The notes: generated by a model from the sequence alone, not told the origin. A stretch of 64,000 nucleotides of DNA from Hysterangium stoloniferum (GCA_015178975.1 WHVD01000019.1:124001-188000), one strand, 5' to 3'. Counted from the first letter of the stretch, positions 25,101 to 36,889 are shown. Numbers and translations: made by a program.

Positions 25101-25252
25101 AGCCATGTCCATTATCACCATGTTTTGGAGAGAAAGCCAGTAATTTGGACCCAATAGGTAATGTGTTATGTGGAACAAATACTATTGAGTGTGTGGAGCG
25201 ATTTTGGATCAACTCATTCCACACTAAAGCTACATTTCAGACAGTTTTCTAG
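22123..25252 (+). CDS. Plavaka transposase
   Basis: Transposase of the Plavaka group, a DDE-type CMC family expanded in basidiomycetes. Exons 22123-22704, 22761-24843 and 24894-25252 join in frame to 1007 residues, with introns of 56 and 50 nt. The N-terminus has a Cys/His cluster (CPSPLCNVTC with HMAKSPSC), a likely zinc-binding DNA-recognition motif. An acidic linker follows, then family blocks such as EEEWQLANWLGSSGL, VRAKPSKWAFLPLAF, the CPDVLHGLHKAFKDH region and ERYHIEYAKKAYRG. No stop or frameshift is seen, so the protein may be functional. The start was chosen because it places the zinc motif at the N-terminus. Confidence 0.88.
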
Positions 25253-25431
25253 ATAGTGATTACAGCATCAGAGGATAGTGTTGTATATTAGTTTCTCTTT
25301 TTCCACAGTTGAGTCCACAATGTTGTTACTATCTGTAGGCTCTGAAAATACATGATTTAGAGTTTTAAGACTGATAGGTTGGGAAATGTACTGGGGTGTA
25401 GCTAAGTTGATATTCTGATTATTCTTTAGAC

Positions 25432-25575
25432 TACATCAGGAAAATGGTATTAAACACTGAGAGGAGGTATCCCTATTCTGGGATGCTCCACATGCTCCAC
25501 AACATCCAGGAGCTTCCTAGAATGGGGGGATCTCCTCCGGGAGCTGTCCAGAATAAATACCATTTTACTGATGTA
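25432..25575. mobile_element. Small MITE-like element or terminal palindrome (144 bp)
   Basis: It begins TACATCAGGAAAATGGTATT and ends with the inverted counterpart AATACCATTTTACTGATGTA, with GC-richer sequence inside ('ggatgctccacatgctccac'). Its tips match the left terminus proposed for the Plavaka element at 18913. It may be a deletion derivative inserted next to the parent, or the right terminus of the parent with an inner inverted copy. Confidence 0.6.
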
Positions 25576-26145
25576 TATACATAGACCTTATAGTTGTTAT
25601 GCTACTAATCCAATCAGACAAAAAGATGAAATGGGAAGACAGGAAGGATACAGGGTTGACTGGTTTAGGAACAAGGGTTGGGCAGGAAATGGTACAAGTC
25701 CAAATAGCACAATAAGCAAGTGACTACACATACATATGTCAAATTCAAACCAGAGATAGGGCAGAACACAGGTTACAAAGCATCTAGCATTCATGGAATA
25801 ATCTGACAGGACCCAAGAGATGAATTGTCTTAGACAACTTAGGGTCAGAAGCCATAAGGGACATTCCAGAACCCAGTGGAATATCTGGGTCTTGAGACTG
25901 TGACCAAAATGAACAAACAACAAGAAAAATAAGATAAATTGTGAATGAGTATTGGTTTCTAAGGATATGTGTGACAATGTGGAAAGATGTTGGAGTATGC
26001 TCCAGGTCCAATATTGGTTCCTAATGCTTACTATTTAAACAGGTTGCTCTATCATTCAAACAATATTGATTTACAGTTAAGTACTCCTAAATATTTTTAT
26101 TATCTTTATTTTTATTTGTAAATACATTAATCTTTTTGATGTTCG
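25576..26145. other. Unresolved AT-rich spacer
   Basis: 570 bp with no gene recognised. The 126-codon minus-strand frame (25597-25977) is hydrophobic, has no family features and looks accidental. Confidence 0.4.
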
Positions 26146-26451
26146 CCTTATAGTTAGATAGGATAGAATTCTATATGGCACAAAAGAAAGAGTTAGACAA
26201 AGAAGAGTTGGTGAAGTGATTTTGACAATGTCGCCGATGATGAGCTCGAACAGAACGCGACTCGGAGCGCTAAGTGCTGGAGTGTTGCCGAAAGTACAGG
26301 TGTGTTGTTGGGGCAGTTGTCATGTCTGATAATAGCTTTGTGAGTACATAAGAATACGCGAGGGAAATTTTTATTATTATTCAAGGCAGAATTATAAAAC
26401 AGTATTATTTCCGGGAGAGGGAGACAATGGCTATCCTATCTAACTATAAGG
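26146..26451. mobile_element. Non-autonomous TIR element (306 bp)
   Basis: Perfect 21-bp inverted repeats at 26146-26166 and 26431-26451 (each containing CTTATAGTTAGATAGGATA or its complement). The interior is non-coding and richer in CpG than the surrounding decayed DNA, with 'gaacgcgactcggagcgc', so the insertion may be young. No clear target duplication is visible; the palindromic TTATA at the tips hides it. It is a MITE of unknown superfamily. Confidence 0.75.
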
Positions 26452-26714
26452 TGAGCAGCGCTAGTGTTCTGCGCCTAACTAGATATGGGTGCGTGGGTAC
26501 TACAGGTGCACCCATGCATGTGTCGCTTCCGCGTGTGCAGGAGGAGTTGGGACATAAGCGCCACTCATGGAATATGCTGGAGCTGCCCGGACGCACATTT
26601 ACCACTTCTGGAGAGTTCTGGAAGCGCCCGGACTCTCTTGGTGGAGGTCTAGACTAGTAAGCGTTCCTGACGGCTCTCAAGCCATTTAGCGCCCAATACC
26701 ATTTTACTGATGTA
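26452..26714. repeat. GC-rich block ending in the Plavaka-like terminal motif
   Basis: 263 bp of GC-rich non-coding sequence ending AATACCATTTTACTGATGTA at 26695-26714, the same terminal motif as at 25556-25575. It has 'gaggtctaga' and 'gcgcccgga' motifs and may be the true right subterminal region of the Plavaka element, or another derivative. Confidence 0.45.
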
Positions 26715-27771
26715 TATCTTTTCAAAACAGAACCAAAGGTGGTGGTTGGAATCAGGACTACTCAAGAAACATTCAGTTGTTCTAATTTCAAACAGACAGA
26801 TTACTCAGCATATTCTTGGATCTAAAGTTGGCCTGAGGCATAGACATTGAGTAGAAGTGATAGATATACATATATCCAGGCTGATGAAGCCCTAAGATAA
26901 CAACTGAAGATAATCCAATGAGCAAAGGTAGGCCAGGTGGGGGGTTACAGATGTCAAAGACAGGAAATACAAGTCGGGACTTTGGGATACCTGAACATAG
27001 TCCGATAAGTAGTGAAAGTCGAGGGGATGACAAAGAGCAAGAGTTAACAAATACAAATATAATCAAAAGCCAACCTCCAAAGGCTGATGAAGGTCCAAGA
27101 TAGTAAGGGAATGGCAGATATTAGATGAGTCTAGGGTGAATCGAAGTTGATTCTAAGTTGATATTACAGATGGATTGTAGCTACTTTTCTACAGTGATTA
27201 TATAGACTTTAAATTTATTGTACTACTAATCTAGCAAACAAGCAGAGAAGTTTGGCATACAACAAGATAGTAATACAAAGAGGGAACATAACAAGGGTCA
27301 AATCCAACCCAAGAGAACAACAAAGACAATAATCCAGATTGGATAAGGATATCAGGGACCGAAGGAAGTCCAAGGTGATTAGTTGAATATAGTTTGGAGT
27401 CTAAATTGGGTTTCAGATCAGAGTTGTAGTCAGGGCTGAAATGAAGTCCTAATCATTAAAACAATGAAGGTGAGTCAGGTAAGAGGACTCTCTTGGGCCG
27501 AATGAAGCTGGAAGCATTTTACAACTTGCCAGGTCACACAACATATAAATTGGAGATTAAGTCAGGTCTGAGATTGGGATACCAACAGGCTCCAGGAGTG
27601 AGTCCTAATTCACTCAAGCACTAAGTAACATAGTAATGGACTCTTAGTATTTATACAAGGTGACATGGCCCTACAGCCCTGTGTGTCCACACGGAACAAA
27701 CACTAAACATCAAGTCTATTGGATGTCAGGATGGATCAGGGCAACTCAGGAAGAACTGCATAGGAATAGCC
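26715..27771. other. Decayed repeat-derived DNA
   Basis: No gene recognised. Phrases such as 'ttcagttgttctaatttcaaac' recur at 33315-33345, and 'tatagactttaaa' recurs near 28202. It is probably eroded LTR sequence. Confidence 0.4.
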
Positions 27772-28711
27772 TGTTAAGTTCCGAACAAAGATATAAACTC
27801 CGAGGAAGTCCCACAGAGTGTTTCCGGTAATTATTCTGAACACACACTTTCTTCTGGGAATTGTCCCATGGAGTCCCCGGGTAATAAGTCCAGGGAAGTT
27901 CCGGGGATTAGTAGTACAAGACAGTGTATCAGAATAATTACCAGAAAGGTATGGTATGGGCTGAGATGGACTTAGCTTCAGCTTACAGGCTGTGCCCTCG
28001 TACACTCATTCAGGTGTCCATATTTCGAGCTGACAGAATGCATACAGGAAGATGTGGATTCTGGAGTTCCTGTGGGAGTTCCAGGAATCGAGCATGCAGA
28101 CAGACAAGAGGACTAGAGACTGGATCAGGGGTGTAACTTGTTCGAGGGTCAAACTTGTTTGAGATTGAAACTGGATTCTAAGTACATGAATGTAGCAGAC
28201 TTATATAGACTTTGAAATGTAATAATACCAAATCCGGTATTAATGAGGGGCAGAAATATTAAATATAAAATGAAACAAGTAAATACTAAACTGGGAATTA
28301 GGGATGGAATGGAATGGGAGCGGAGAACGAATCATGACAGGTCATTAGACCATAATGGGAACGGGGCTCTGTTAGAGGGGTTCCGGGGAGTCTGGTCGGG
28401 GTGCAGTGACTGGTCTGTGAGATACAGAGTGTCAGGTGTATATAGGGTGGAGTTTGGAGTCCGGTGGAGTCCGATGACTGGTACATGAGACACATGACAG
28501 ACCATTTGACCATAACGGGAGCAGGGTTCTATGCTCTGTTAGAGGGGTTCTGGGAAGTCTGGTCAGAGTCCGGTGACTGGTCCATGAGATACAGAGAGTT
28601 GGGTGTATATAGGGTGGAGTCCGAGTCCCGGCGGGTTGTCCAGTAGTGGGTATAGAGAGTTGGGTACAGATAGGGTGGGTGCATACAGAGAGTCAGGCAT
28701 AAACAATTGAC

Positions 28712-31700
28712 TAGTGGTTTGCAAGGCCGGGCCCAAAGCCCGAAAGCCCCGGCTGCCGAGCCCTCAAAGCCCGAGCCGAGCCGAGCCTTCACACAAGGCT
28801 CAGGCGGCCCGAGGGCTCAGCCCAGGATTTTGAAAGCCTGAGCCGAGCCCTTGGGCCCGGGCTTTTAGTCATAGTGCTCCACTTGGTTCAACTGTACAGT
28901 TTTCAACTGCCCTGACCAAAACGGTTTAAGAGACCCAGATTCGAGGTAACTTCCAATGGCAAAGGGTGCTAAATCAATGCCATCAGTGCCATCAGTGTCC
29001 CGCCCCAAACGGGGTTTACATCCAGCAAGCAAAGTTGTTGACCCAGCAAACATGGCATCTGCTGAGCTGCGCTCTCACAAAGATGCTATCCATGCAAGAA
29101 GGATGGCTGAAGCTGCTGAGGCTGATAGTGGTCAAGATACAACAAGATCAACACTAGAAACATCTGGGTGGACATCACCACCAATTCTACCAACAACTGT
29201 CACTTCATCGCTGGAACTACCCACAACTGGCAAGCGTTCAAACCTGACGATTGAGGGTGGTGATGACTCTGAGAATGATCAAGACCTGATTAGGCATCGT
29301 ACTTCATGTCTTTTTTGAGTTGTTTTTGGTTACTAACTCTTGAAACCTAGGGAGCAAAAAGTCATGACACTTAATCATTATCAATGAGAGTAATGAGGAA
29401 AGGCAAGGTGTTTCAGAAAATTCACCAGAGCAAGGCAAGACATTCTCATTCAGATAATATAGTAGACTGAATTATAAACCATAATCTGCCACCAGAGAGT
29501 CGTCAATCAGAAGCCATTGACAAAGATGGTTTTCTCATCGATGTGGACATCCAACCTATTCCCAATGCCGCCCCGAAAATGTCATTGAAGGATCGAAGCC
29601 GTGACATTGATCATTTCTTCACACCGAGCTTTATCCAGAAAGACAAAAATTACCGCAATTGTCGCATTTGCTCGTGAGTGTTTATACAACTGTGGAAACC
29701 TTTCCCTTGTTGACCTCTGGTGCCTGGCTTTACAGTAGAAAGTCTCTGAAACATAAGGTGTCTCTTGTCACAGATGTGACCACCTGTCGACGACACATGG
29801 AATCATATCACAAAGTAAATTCATCTATTCTTATATTCCCACTTTATTGAATGCTTTATCCTATGGTAGGGAGTATACCTCAAATGGGCCACTGAAAATG
29901 AGTTCCAATCAATGTTGCCCAAGGATGCTAAATGTCGTTATCAGGCAACCATGAAGGACACACAACAACGCCTTGATCCTCACCTGGAAGAGAAACCACA
30001 TCGAGAGAGAGTCATTCCATACACAGATAACCTGTTTTGTGAGGCAGCAATAGGGTGGCTTGTATCGACTGACCAGGTAACAGAGGTTCTAATCATACAA
30101 TACAGTACATGTTCAAATGATGTTTGATGATAGCCAATCCAAGCGTTCCACCACCCAGCTTTCCAAAAGATGATACATATTGCAGCATGTGCAACCAATG
30201 GGGTGAAGATTCCAAATGGCTGCCAAACACGCCAGGTGATCCTTGACACCTTCAAGGCACAACTGATTGCACTATGTAGGAGGCTAACGGTGTGATCAAA
30301 TAATATCACTCTTTATTCATGTTTTGCTGACAGTCATCCCATAGAGTGACATGGTAAAAGGTAAAGTTAGTTTAACTTGTGACGCATGGCAGGCCTCAAA
30401 TATCAATGGTTACTTTGCTGTTACTGGGTCCTGGATTTAGGAGGTCAATGGTCAGTGGGAACTTCAGACCACATTGCTAGGTTTTACACAGTTGAACAAT
30501 GCACACCATGGTGTGCGGCTGGGTCAAGCCTTGTTCAAGATTGTTGCACGCTTGGGGATTGCACATAAGGTATGTTACACTTAAAACTCCCAAAGCAAGT
30601 TGACTGTCATCAGTAAATATAGATTGGTCATGTAACTTGCGACAATGCATCAAACAATGGCACCATGCTCAAAGAGTTTGCAAAACATATCTGTGCAGAG
30701 ACGGGACAAACATTCCACCCAGAAAAAGATCGTATTCGGTGCGTATGAGCCTTCCATTTCATCTTCTCCCTTTGACAGCTCCTAGATGTCTCGCTCATAT
30801 TATCAACCTTGCGACACAGGCATTGATTTCGACACACAGCAAGTCAAAACACTACAATCCAGCAGAACCAGAGGCTGACCTCATGGTTGGTAATGGGCGT
30901 GATGTGGTGGGCCTTGTGCGGGCGATAAGTGTCAAGGTAACCAACATCCTATTCCCTTCACCCATAACCCACTGTTGATGACATGCATCCAGGCACGTTC
31001 CTCTGCAAAACGGAAGCAGCTCTTTGCAGACCTTCAGCACCATGTCAATATGAAGCCAATTCATCAGCTCCTTATTGACATGCCAGTTCGCTGGTCATCA
31101 ACATATATCATGACTTCACGAATTGAATTAATGGGTGATGTAAGTACTGTTATGATGACATGCATATCTACTGACATGAACAGATTATCAATACATTTGT
31201 ATATGAAATTGGAAGGGATGAGAAAGACCTCATGAAACGTGAAAAAATTGATAATCTACGGCTTGATGCTGGGGAATGGGATGAATTAAAGTTATTTAAT
31301 GATCTTCTCGCTGTAAGCCTAACTTTGTTCTCATTCCTGTTGTCATTGAATGTTCAGGGTTTCTAGCATGCCGACAATGCTCAACATGCATTCTCGTCAG
31401 ACCAGGCACCCACCCTGCACCTTGCGTTACCTGCCCTTGAAGCACTACACAAGGCATGGAGTTCTCAACGTGCTCGTGTGAAGTATCAGGCCTTTGTTGC
31501 TGCTCTGGATGCAGGCTTGGTTAAAATTGCAGAGTACTATGATTGAACTGCTGATTCCGATGCATACACTTTTGCTATGTGTGCGTAACAACATTTCATA
31601 ATTTCTTCCTGATGCTAACACACATATCTTGCAGTTCTCGATCCCTCACAAAAGACCGAATACATTCGGAGATACTGGGGTGTAGATAAACTCAACAACA

Positions 31701-32589
31701 TCCTCTTATGTGCTGAAGAGATTGTATGTTTTATCATCTACGAACCAAAGAAACTCTAATTAATTGGCTGTCAGTACAAGGAACGTTACACAGAGATGTA
31801 TATAGGTAACCCAGTGCCACCACCAAATCAGACAGGAAGCTTGACGACACGCAAAGTCGGGATCTTGCTTCGTGAACTATCAGACGATGAAGATGATGCA
31901 GACACACATATACAGAATGCTCACACTGACCCAAATGACCCATGGCGTGAAGACTTCAAGGGCTACTTACATTCAAGGGATGAACTTGGGACCATGACAA
32001 TTGTCGAATGGTGGGGGGTATGGATGTGTCTTGTATACTATATGTGATATACTCATGCTGTCATCACAGTGGAATTCAACCAGGTACCCAGTCTGGGCCT
32101 CACTAGCTCGGGACTACCTTCCTGTCATGGCATCATCTGTCTCTAGTGAACGTGCATTTTCGTCAGCTGGAATAACTATCAGCAAACGTCGTAGTCGGCT
32201 CAAACCTGACATTGTTGAGGCTTTACAGTTCCTCAAGTGCCTCCATCGCTGAGAACTGATCTACCGAGAAGAACCAAGCACAATCTTGGAGTGCGTTGAG
32301 GGGAGTGGGGAGCCTGGGAGTTGGGATGACTTCGTTGGAGACCTTGAAGATGATGAGGGCTTTGAGGATTTAGATGGTGAGGAGGTTTTTGTTCAAAGTG
32401 TTGTGTAGGTACAACATCAGAGAAATTCGACACATTTTGCCCCCTAGAGCCGCGGCCTGAGCCTGAGCCGAGCCCGAGCCGAGCCTGAGCCCTCTACCTG
32501 GGCTCAGCTCGAGGTTTAGGAAAGCCCGAGCCCTACTAAGCCGAGCCCAAGCCGGGGTTTTGAGCCAAGCCGGGCCCTGCAAACCACTA
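28712..32589 (+). mobile_element. hAT DNA transposon with perfect 8-bp target duplication
   Basis: The 3878-bp element begins TAGTGGTTTGCAAGGCC and ends with the near complement GGGCCCTGCAAACCACTA. It is flanked by CAATTGAC at 28704-28711 and 32590-32597, the 8-bp duplication typical of hAT. The terminal 150-180 bp at both ends are dense in GCCCGAGCC/GGGCTC motifs, probable transposase-binding subterminal repeats. It contains a transposase gene with stop codons. Confidence 0.93.
28956..32252 (+). pseudogene. hAT transposase, multi-exon, with in-frame stops
   Basis: The start ATG at 28956 opens a low-complexity N-terminus. A BED-finger-like region is encoded near 29640-29820 (NCRIC then TTCRRHMESYHK). 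The catalytic core has SLTCDAWQASNINGYFAVTG, IGHVTCDNASNN and IRCLAHIINLATQ. The C-terminal hAT dimerisation block is 32085-32252 (SSVSSERAFSSAG, RSRLKPDIVEALQFLK). Several introns of about 50-70 nt are needed. Two stops interrupt otherwise aligned exons: TAG at about 30438 (after VTGSWI) and TGA at about 31544 (after AEYYD). The protein is therefore probably inactive, while the terminal repeats remain usable in trans. Confidence 0.82.
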
Positions 32590-32629
32590 CAATTGACATG
32601 CAGGCTCCGGCAGGAACTCCGGTTGTAAC

Positions 32630-33550
32630 TATACAATATAGAGGGTCGGGAGCATGTAGGATGGGGTTTGGGGGCCCGGAGGTCGGTGGGCTTTCCGGTT
32701 CCTGACATAGCCAAGAGGTCTGGTCATCAGCCCCATTGTTGATTAAATGGAGATATTGACTAGCTGCTTGACAAGCAAGATGACCTAGAGGTCTTCAGAT
32801 TTCAGAACAACTTGCAAGACTTTGACACAGAGAAGTGGCAGGAGCTGAAGGGGAGTGAAAATGGGACATAGGGGTGGAAATATCCAATCAGAGGGCTAGG
32901 TATGAGTTGGGGTTGATAGGAACATAGTGTGGACTGAATGGGTTGGGATTCAACCAGTGCTGGGCACAATTCCTAACAGTGCTGAAGGCAGTGAGTATGA
33001 CTTGGAAAAGTAGCAGTTAGTGACAAAGATGTGTGAAGAATGAGGATTGGGATCTGAGTTGGGTAATATCAGGTCACTGCAGTATTGGGGAATCAGTGCT
33101 GTGAAAAATATCAGGCTCCTGATCCCTGATGCACAAAGCTAATTTCCTTTTCTTGTTTTCAAGAAAATTGTTGAGGCCTTCAATTGCCATCCCAAGGCTT
33201 GCAATTGAAGATACCAACCTGTTCAATGAGTAGTTGAGGTTTTAGATTGAATGGAGTACTGTAGAGGAAGTGAATGAGAGCCAGTAGGACTTGGCTTCAG
33301 CTCATGTACTGCACCCTTGAAAAATGTTCAGTTGTTCTTATTTCAAACAAGTGAATGCTTAGTGTATTATTGGGTAGAATGGATGGAGACCAGAGGTTAA
33401 GTCAGGATGTTTGGGTGAGTATCACAGGCCAGTGTGGTCCCAATGGGTACAGAGGACAGCAGTCAGGTGTCAAGAGGAAATCAGGGGTTGTTAAGAACTA
33501 AGATTCAAAGGGTTAGTGTTAGAGGGCAGACTCAAGAGTCAGACAGTTGT
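32630..33550. other. Decayed repeat-derived DNA
   Basis: About 900 bp without a recognised gene. A few phrases recur at 26.7-27.5 kb ('ttcagttgttctta'), consistent with old LTR sequence. Confidence 0.4.
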
Positions 33551-33925
33551 TGTAAGGCCAACCCCTGCTGCCTGTGGTACTCACACTAGACTAGCAGGAG
33601 GGAATCCAAAATGATATTATATATACAAACAACTATCTAGCTCACCTAGCAGGAGGGAATCCAAAGAGAAACTGTCTAAGGAATTCCCCTGCAAGGTGTG
33701 ACTAATAGGCACCCATAGTCTAAAAATAACTCTACCTAATACAGAACAAGGATCCTTCCCACAAAGGAATACTAATGCTACAAGCCTCTGGAGCTAGTGA
33801 CCTACTTGTTTGAGGTATTAGTAGGAGTAGTTGCCATCCACAAGGAGAGGAAAAGTGAGGGGAATGGATGGGAATGCCTCCCATGAGGCTAGAAGGTGTG
33901 AAGAGTTGTAGAAATTCAGACTGTT
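33551..33925. repeat. Diverged LTR of the TGTAAGG Gypsy family
   Basis: It starts TGTAAGGCCAACCCC and shares blocks with the LTR at 52661-52977: 'ggaatccaaaatgatattatatata', 'caactatctagctcacct', 'aatccaaagagaaa' and 'aggtgtgac'. Its 3' border is unclear. The Gag-only element is inserted just beyond it. Confidence 0.5.
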
Positions 33926-33930
33926 CAATA

Positions 33931-35401
33931 TGTTAGAATATTTTCATAAGGTTGCAAGCCATTGTCAATCTTATGTTGTTTCATTGTTTTTGCACTTTTG
34001 TAGTTTATACAAATACACTCGGCTATTTTGTACTCTACAGTAGCTTAGTCATACATAAAAACTTTGTCTGTTTTCGTTATACCATCAACATCTAACAGGT
34101 TGTGGGCCCTGCCTCATTGCTTTAAAAAGTTGCCTTAATACTATCTCATTATCTTATGTCTAACATCAATGTCTTACTTGCAAGCATCCCAAGACTCTCA
34201 GGTGACAATTACCATGAATGGAAATTTTCACTGTCAATGGTTCTGCAGTGTTCTGGATCTTGGAGTGTTGTGAGTAGTGGAACAAAGCCACCTAAAGATG
34301 AGAGTAGCAAGGAGTATTTGGAATGGGAAAAGCATTTGGAGGATGGTTACACAGTGATTGGGCTTACAATTGAAACAAGTCAACAATCATATATTCGGGA
34401 TTGTACTACTGGACCTGAGGCATGGAAAGCACTCACAAAAGTTTACCAGGCAAATAATCAGGCCAACCAGATCTCATTGAAATGGCAGCTATATACTGTA
34501 CATACCATCACAATGTTGAAAAACTGGTGATGGAATATGTACACAGGATTCTGACTCTTGCTTCACAACTTCGAGCAATTGGAGTTGAATTACATGAGGA
34601 GGATGTACCGGATGTCCTTATCTATTGTTTAGCTCCAGAGTTTAGTGCAGTTGCAACTGCTCTCATGCAGTGAGTAGGATCACTTTCTGTCGAGGATATT
34701 TCTGCAGTGCTGGTGGAAGAGGAGAGCCATTTGAAGAGCTGGAAGGACACTAATGATCAGTTTGCCCTGAAAGCAAAAACAGACTCACCAATTGTGAAAT
34801 GGCTGAGAAACTGCTATAGATGCAATGGTGAAGGTCATATCATATGTTTTTGTCCCACACTGAAACCGGTTGATTTGTTGACAAGTGGATCACTTACTGA
34901 AAGCTGGGAGGCTCTCACTGCAAGCACAGGGGAGAGTGTTTTTATTTTGCATGTCTAATATCATCATGTGGACTAGGGGTCACAAGGGCTCCAAGGTCTG
35001 GCATTTTTATTCTGGGAGGTTGGGGGAATGCATACTAGGAGCAAGGGATGCTCTGAGGTTCAATTCGATGCCAAAAGTACCAGATGATTTTTGCATCTAG
35101 TGGGTGCAGTGTATTTTCAAGTTTTGGACAAATATCACATCTAGTGGGCACAGTGGATTTTTGTTTTCAATTTTCAGATGGATTTTGCATCAAGTGGGTG
35201 CATTTTCAATGACATGCAAAGTGGACATGTTAGAATCTATTCATAAGGTTGCAAGCCGTTGACAATCTTATGTTGTTTCATTGTTTTTACAATACACACT
35301 TTTGTAGTTTATACAAACACACTTGGCTATTTTGTACTTTACAGTAGCTTAGTCATACATAAAAACCTTGTCTGTTTTTGTTATACTGTCAACATCTAAC
35401 A
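33931..35401 (+). mobile_element. Gag-only LTR element (non-autonomous Copia relative)
   Basis: The 5' LTR is 33931-34097 (167 bp) and the 3' LTR is 35228-35401 (174 bp). Both begin TGTTAGAAT and end CATCTAACA, and CAATA flanks the whole at 33926-33930 and 35402-35406. Directly after the 5' LTR comes GGTTGTGGGCCC, one base from the GGTTATGGGCCC found at the same place in the Copia element at 58.6-63.7 kb. This is a probable primer site pairing with the anticodon arm of initiator tRNA-Met. The 1130-bp interior encodes only Gag; protease, integrase and reverse transcriptase are absent. Confidence 0.9.
34156..34958 (+). pseudogene. Copia-type Gag (UBN2-like), frameshifted
   Basis: The ATG at 34156 begins MSNINVLLASIPRLSGDNYHEW, a typical Copia Gag N-terminus with the YxxW motif, followed by GPEAWKALTKVYQ. 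A frame change near 34490-34510 and a TGA at about 34671 (after ALMQ) interrupt the protein. The C-terminal part retains a zinc knuckle CYRCNGEGHIICFC (C-x2-C-x4-H-x4-C), then ends at 34958. With the two lesions it cannot now make full Gag. Confidence 0.8.
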
Positions 35402-35406
35402 CAATA

Positions 35407-36168
35407 TACATACAAGGAGTATCCACCTTCTAGGTTAGATATGATGTATTGATGGTCAAAGTGCAATACAAATGTGTGTAAACTAGTGGTTGCTGTGAGT
35501 GACTGTACAGTTGCTAGAGGTGACTAGAATAAAGGAAAGTGGAATTGACCTTAACAGTATGATCCCCAGTCGAGTAGACTAGATAAAGTAAAGTAAAGAT
35601 ACAGTAAGAGACAGTTCACAAGAAGAAATAGAAGAATGCAAGAAGTCCAGTTGTCAATAAGCAAGTTCAGGAGATGAACTCTAAGCTTTGACTGTAAAAG
35701 TATGCAACTGAGAGTAAACTCTTCAGGTTCAAGTATGGCTGTTTGAGACAGCTGAGATGATACCCCAATCACGGCTTGCAGTGGACACTCAAAGAATGTC
35801 TAGCAAGTCATGGTTTCTGGGTAAAAGTGTCTACCATCCATTGTGCCTACTAGTGTACATGTGACAGTTGTAAGTATGCACCCACAGTCATCTATGCACA
35901 TAGACCTTTGGACTAAAGTAAGGCAAGATATTCAAAGAAATGTCTTGAATAGGAAAAATAGTAGAAAATAAAAGAAAAATTAGAGAGATAAGATAAGGTG
36001 GATACTAGGGTTTCTAGGTATTGGTGATGCCTCTCACAGAAGGTCTGGGAAAGGGACAGCAGGACTCAAAAGGCAAGGAGTTTGCCTGTGGACTCAAGGG
36101 CCACAATAAGATGAGAAACCATGGTTTGGAATAAATGACAGCATCCTCATGGGAGTCAGGGAGCACTG
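35407..36168. other. Unresolved repeat-derived spacer
   Basis: About 760 bp between the Gag-only element and the first Tc1 element. There are no coding motifs and no clear terminal repeats. Confidence 0.4.
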
Positions 36169-36889
36169 TTGGTGGGTGACAAAACTGTCCCAATGTTTTG
36201 ATAATTCCCATTAAATGTTTATAACTGATCAAAGATATTTCCTAAAATAGTGAGAATATTCTCAGAGATGCCTTAGCATACTAGCTTTTATATTCCCAAA
36301 CATTACATAATATTGATGGAAATTGGTATCACAGTGAATATTAGAAAATAGCCAATCATTGGGACAGTTTTGGGACCACCTTTTTTGAATCAGATATCTT
36401 GTTATTCTAGTACTTTGTATGGCTCCCTTAGCCTTGATTACAGCATCAAGCCTTCTGGGAATACGTTCTATAAGTTTCTGATACTCCTGAGGCTCAATCT
36501 TTGACCATCATTCCACTTCCACCTTCTCCCATAACTCCCAAACTCTCCTTTGAAGGATATTTTTGTAGCCGTTTCTTCAGGTTATTTCAAAGATGTTCTA
36601 TAGGATTGAGGTCAGGAGACTGTGCTGGCCAGTCTAATACCTGAATCTGATTTTCAGAAAACTATTTTTGTGCCATCTTGAATGTATGCTTTTGGTCATT
36701 ATCTTTGCTGGAAAATGGCCTCATCTTCTGGAATCTCCAAATCTCTAATGCTCTGGAACAAATACTGATCCAGGATCTCCACATATTGTGCAGAATCCAT
36801 CCATCCTTCAATCTCTGCAAGCCTTCCCACTCCATTCCAACCCATGCAGCCCCAGACCCTGATATTTCCACCTCCATGCTTGACAGTAG

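Larger units (their letters stand above)
18913..25575. mobile_element. Plavaka-type (CMC superfamily) DNA transposon, boundaries provisional
   Basis: The element contains a transposase gene (plus) and a divergent DUF6532 gene (minus). Candidate termini share an inverted motif: TACATCAGTAACATGGTATT at 18913 and its near reverse complement at 25556-25575. The left end carries short subterminal repeats ending CATCCACA in both orientations (19020-19130), as CMC elements often do. A further inward copy of the right-end motif ends at 26714, so the true right border may be there instead. Gene identity is strong; the termini are inferred. Confidence 0.55.
27772..32629. mobile_element. Diverged Gypsy-type LTR, split by an hAT element
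   Basis: Sequence at 27960-28700 is a diverged reverse complement of the large LTRs at 36890-37713 and 38446-39265. Shared runs include 'cttagcttcagctta', 'aataccaaatccggtatt', 'catgacaggtcatt' and 'gaacggggctctgttagagg'. The end continues past the hAT insertion to 'ggttgtaac' near 32629, matching the complement of the LTR start GTTACGAC. The outer borders are uncertain and no target duplication was found. Confidence 0.45.

Noticed and set aside
25597..25977. 126-codon hydrophobic open frame
   Set aside because: It is AT-rich with no signal or domain, lies in repeat-derived DNA, and has no start context or partner exons.
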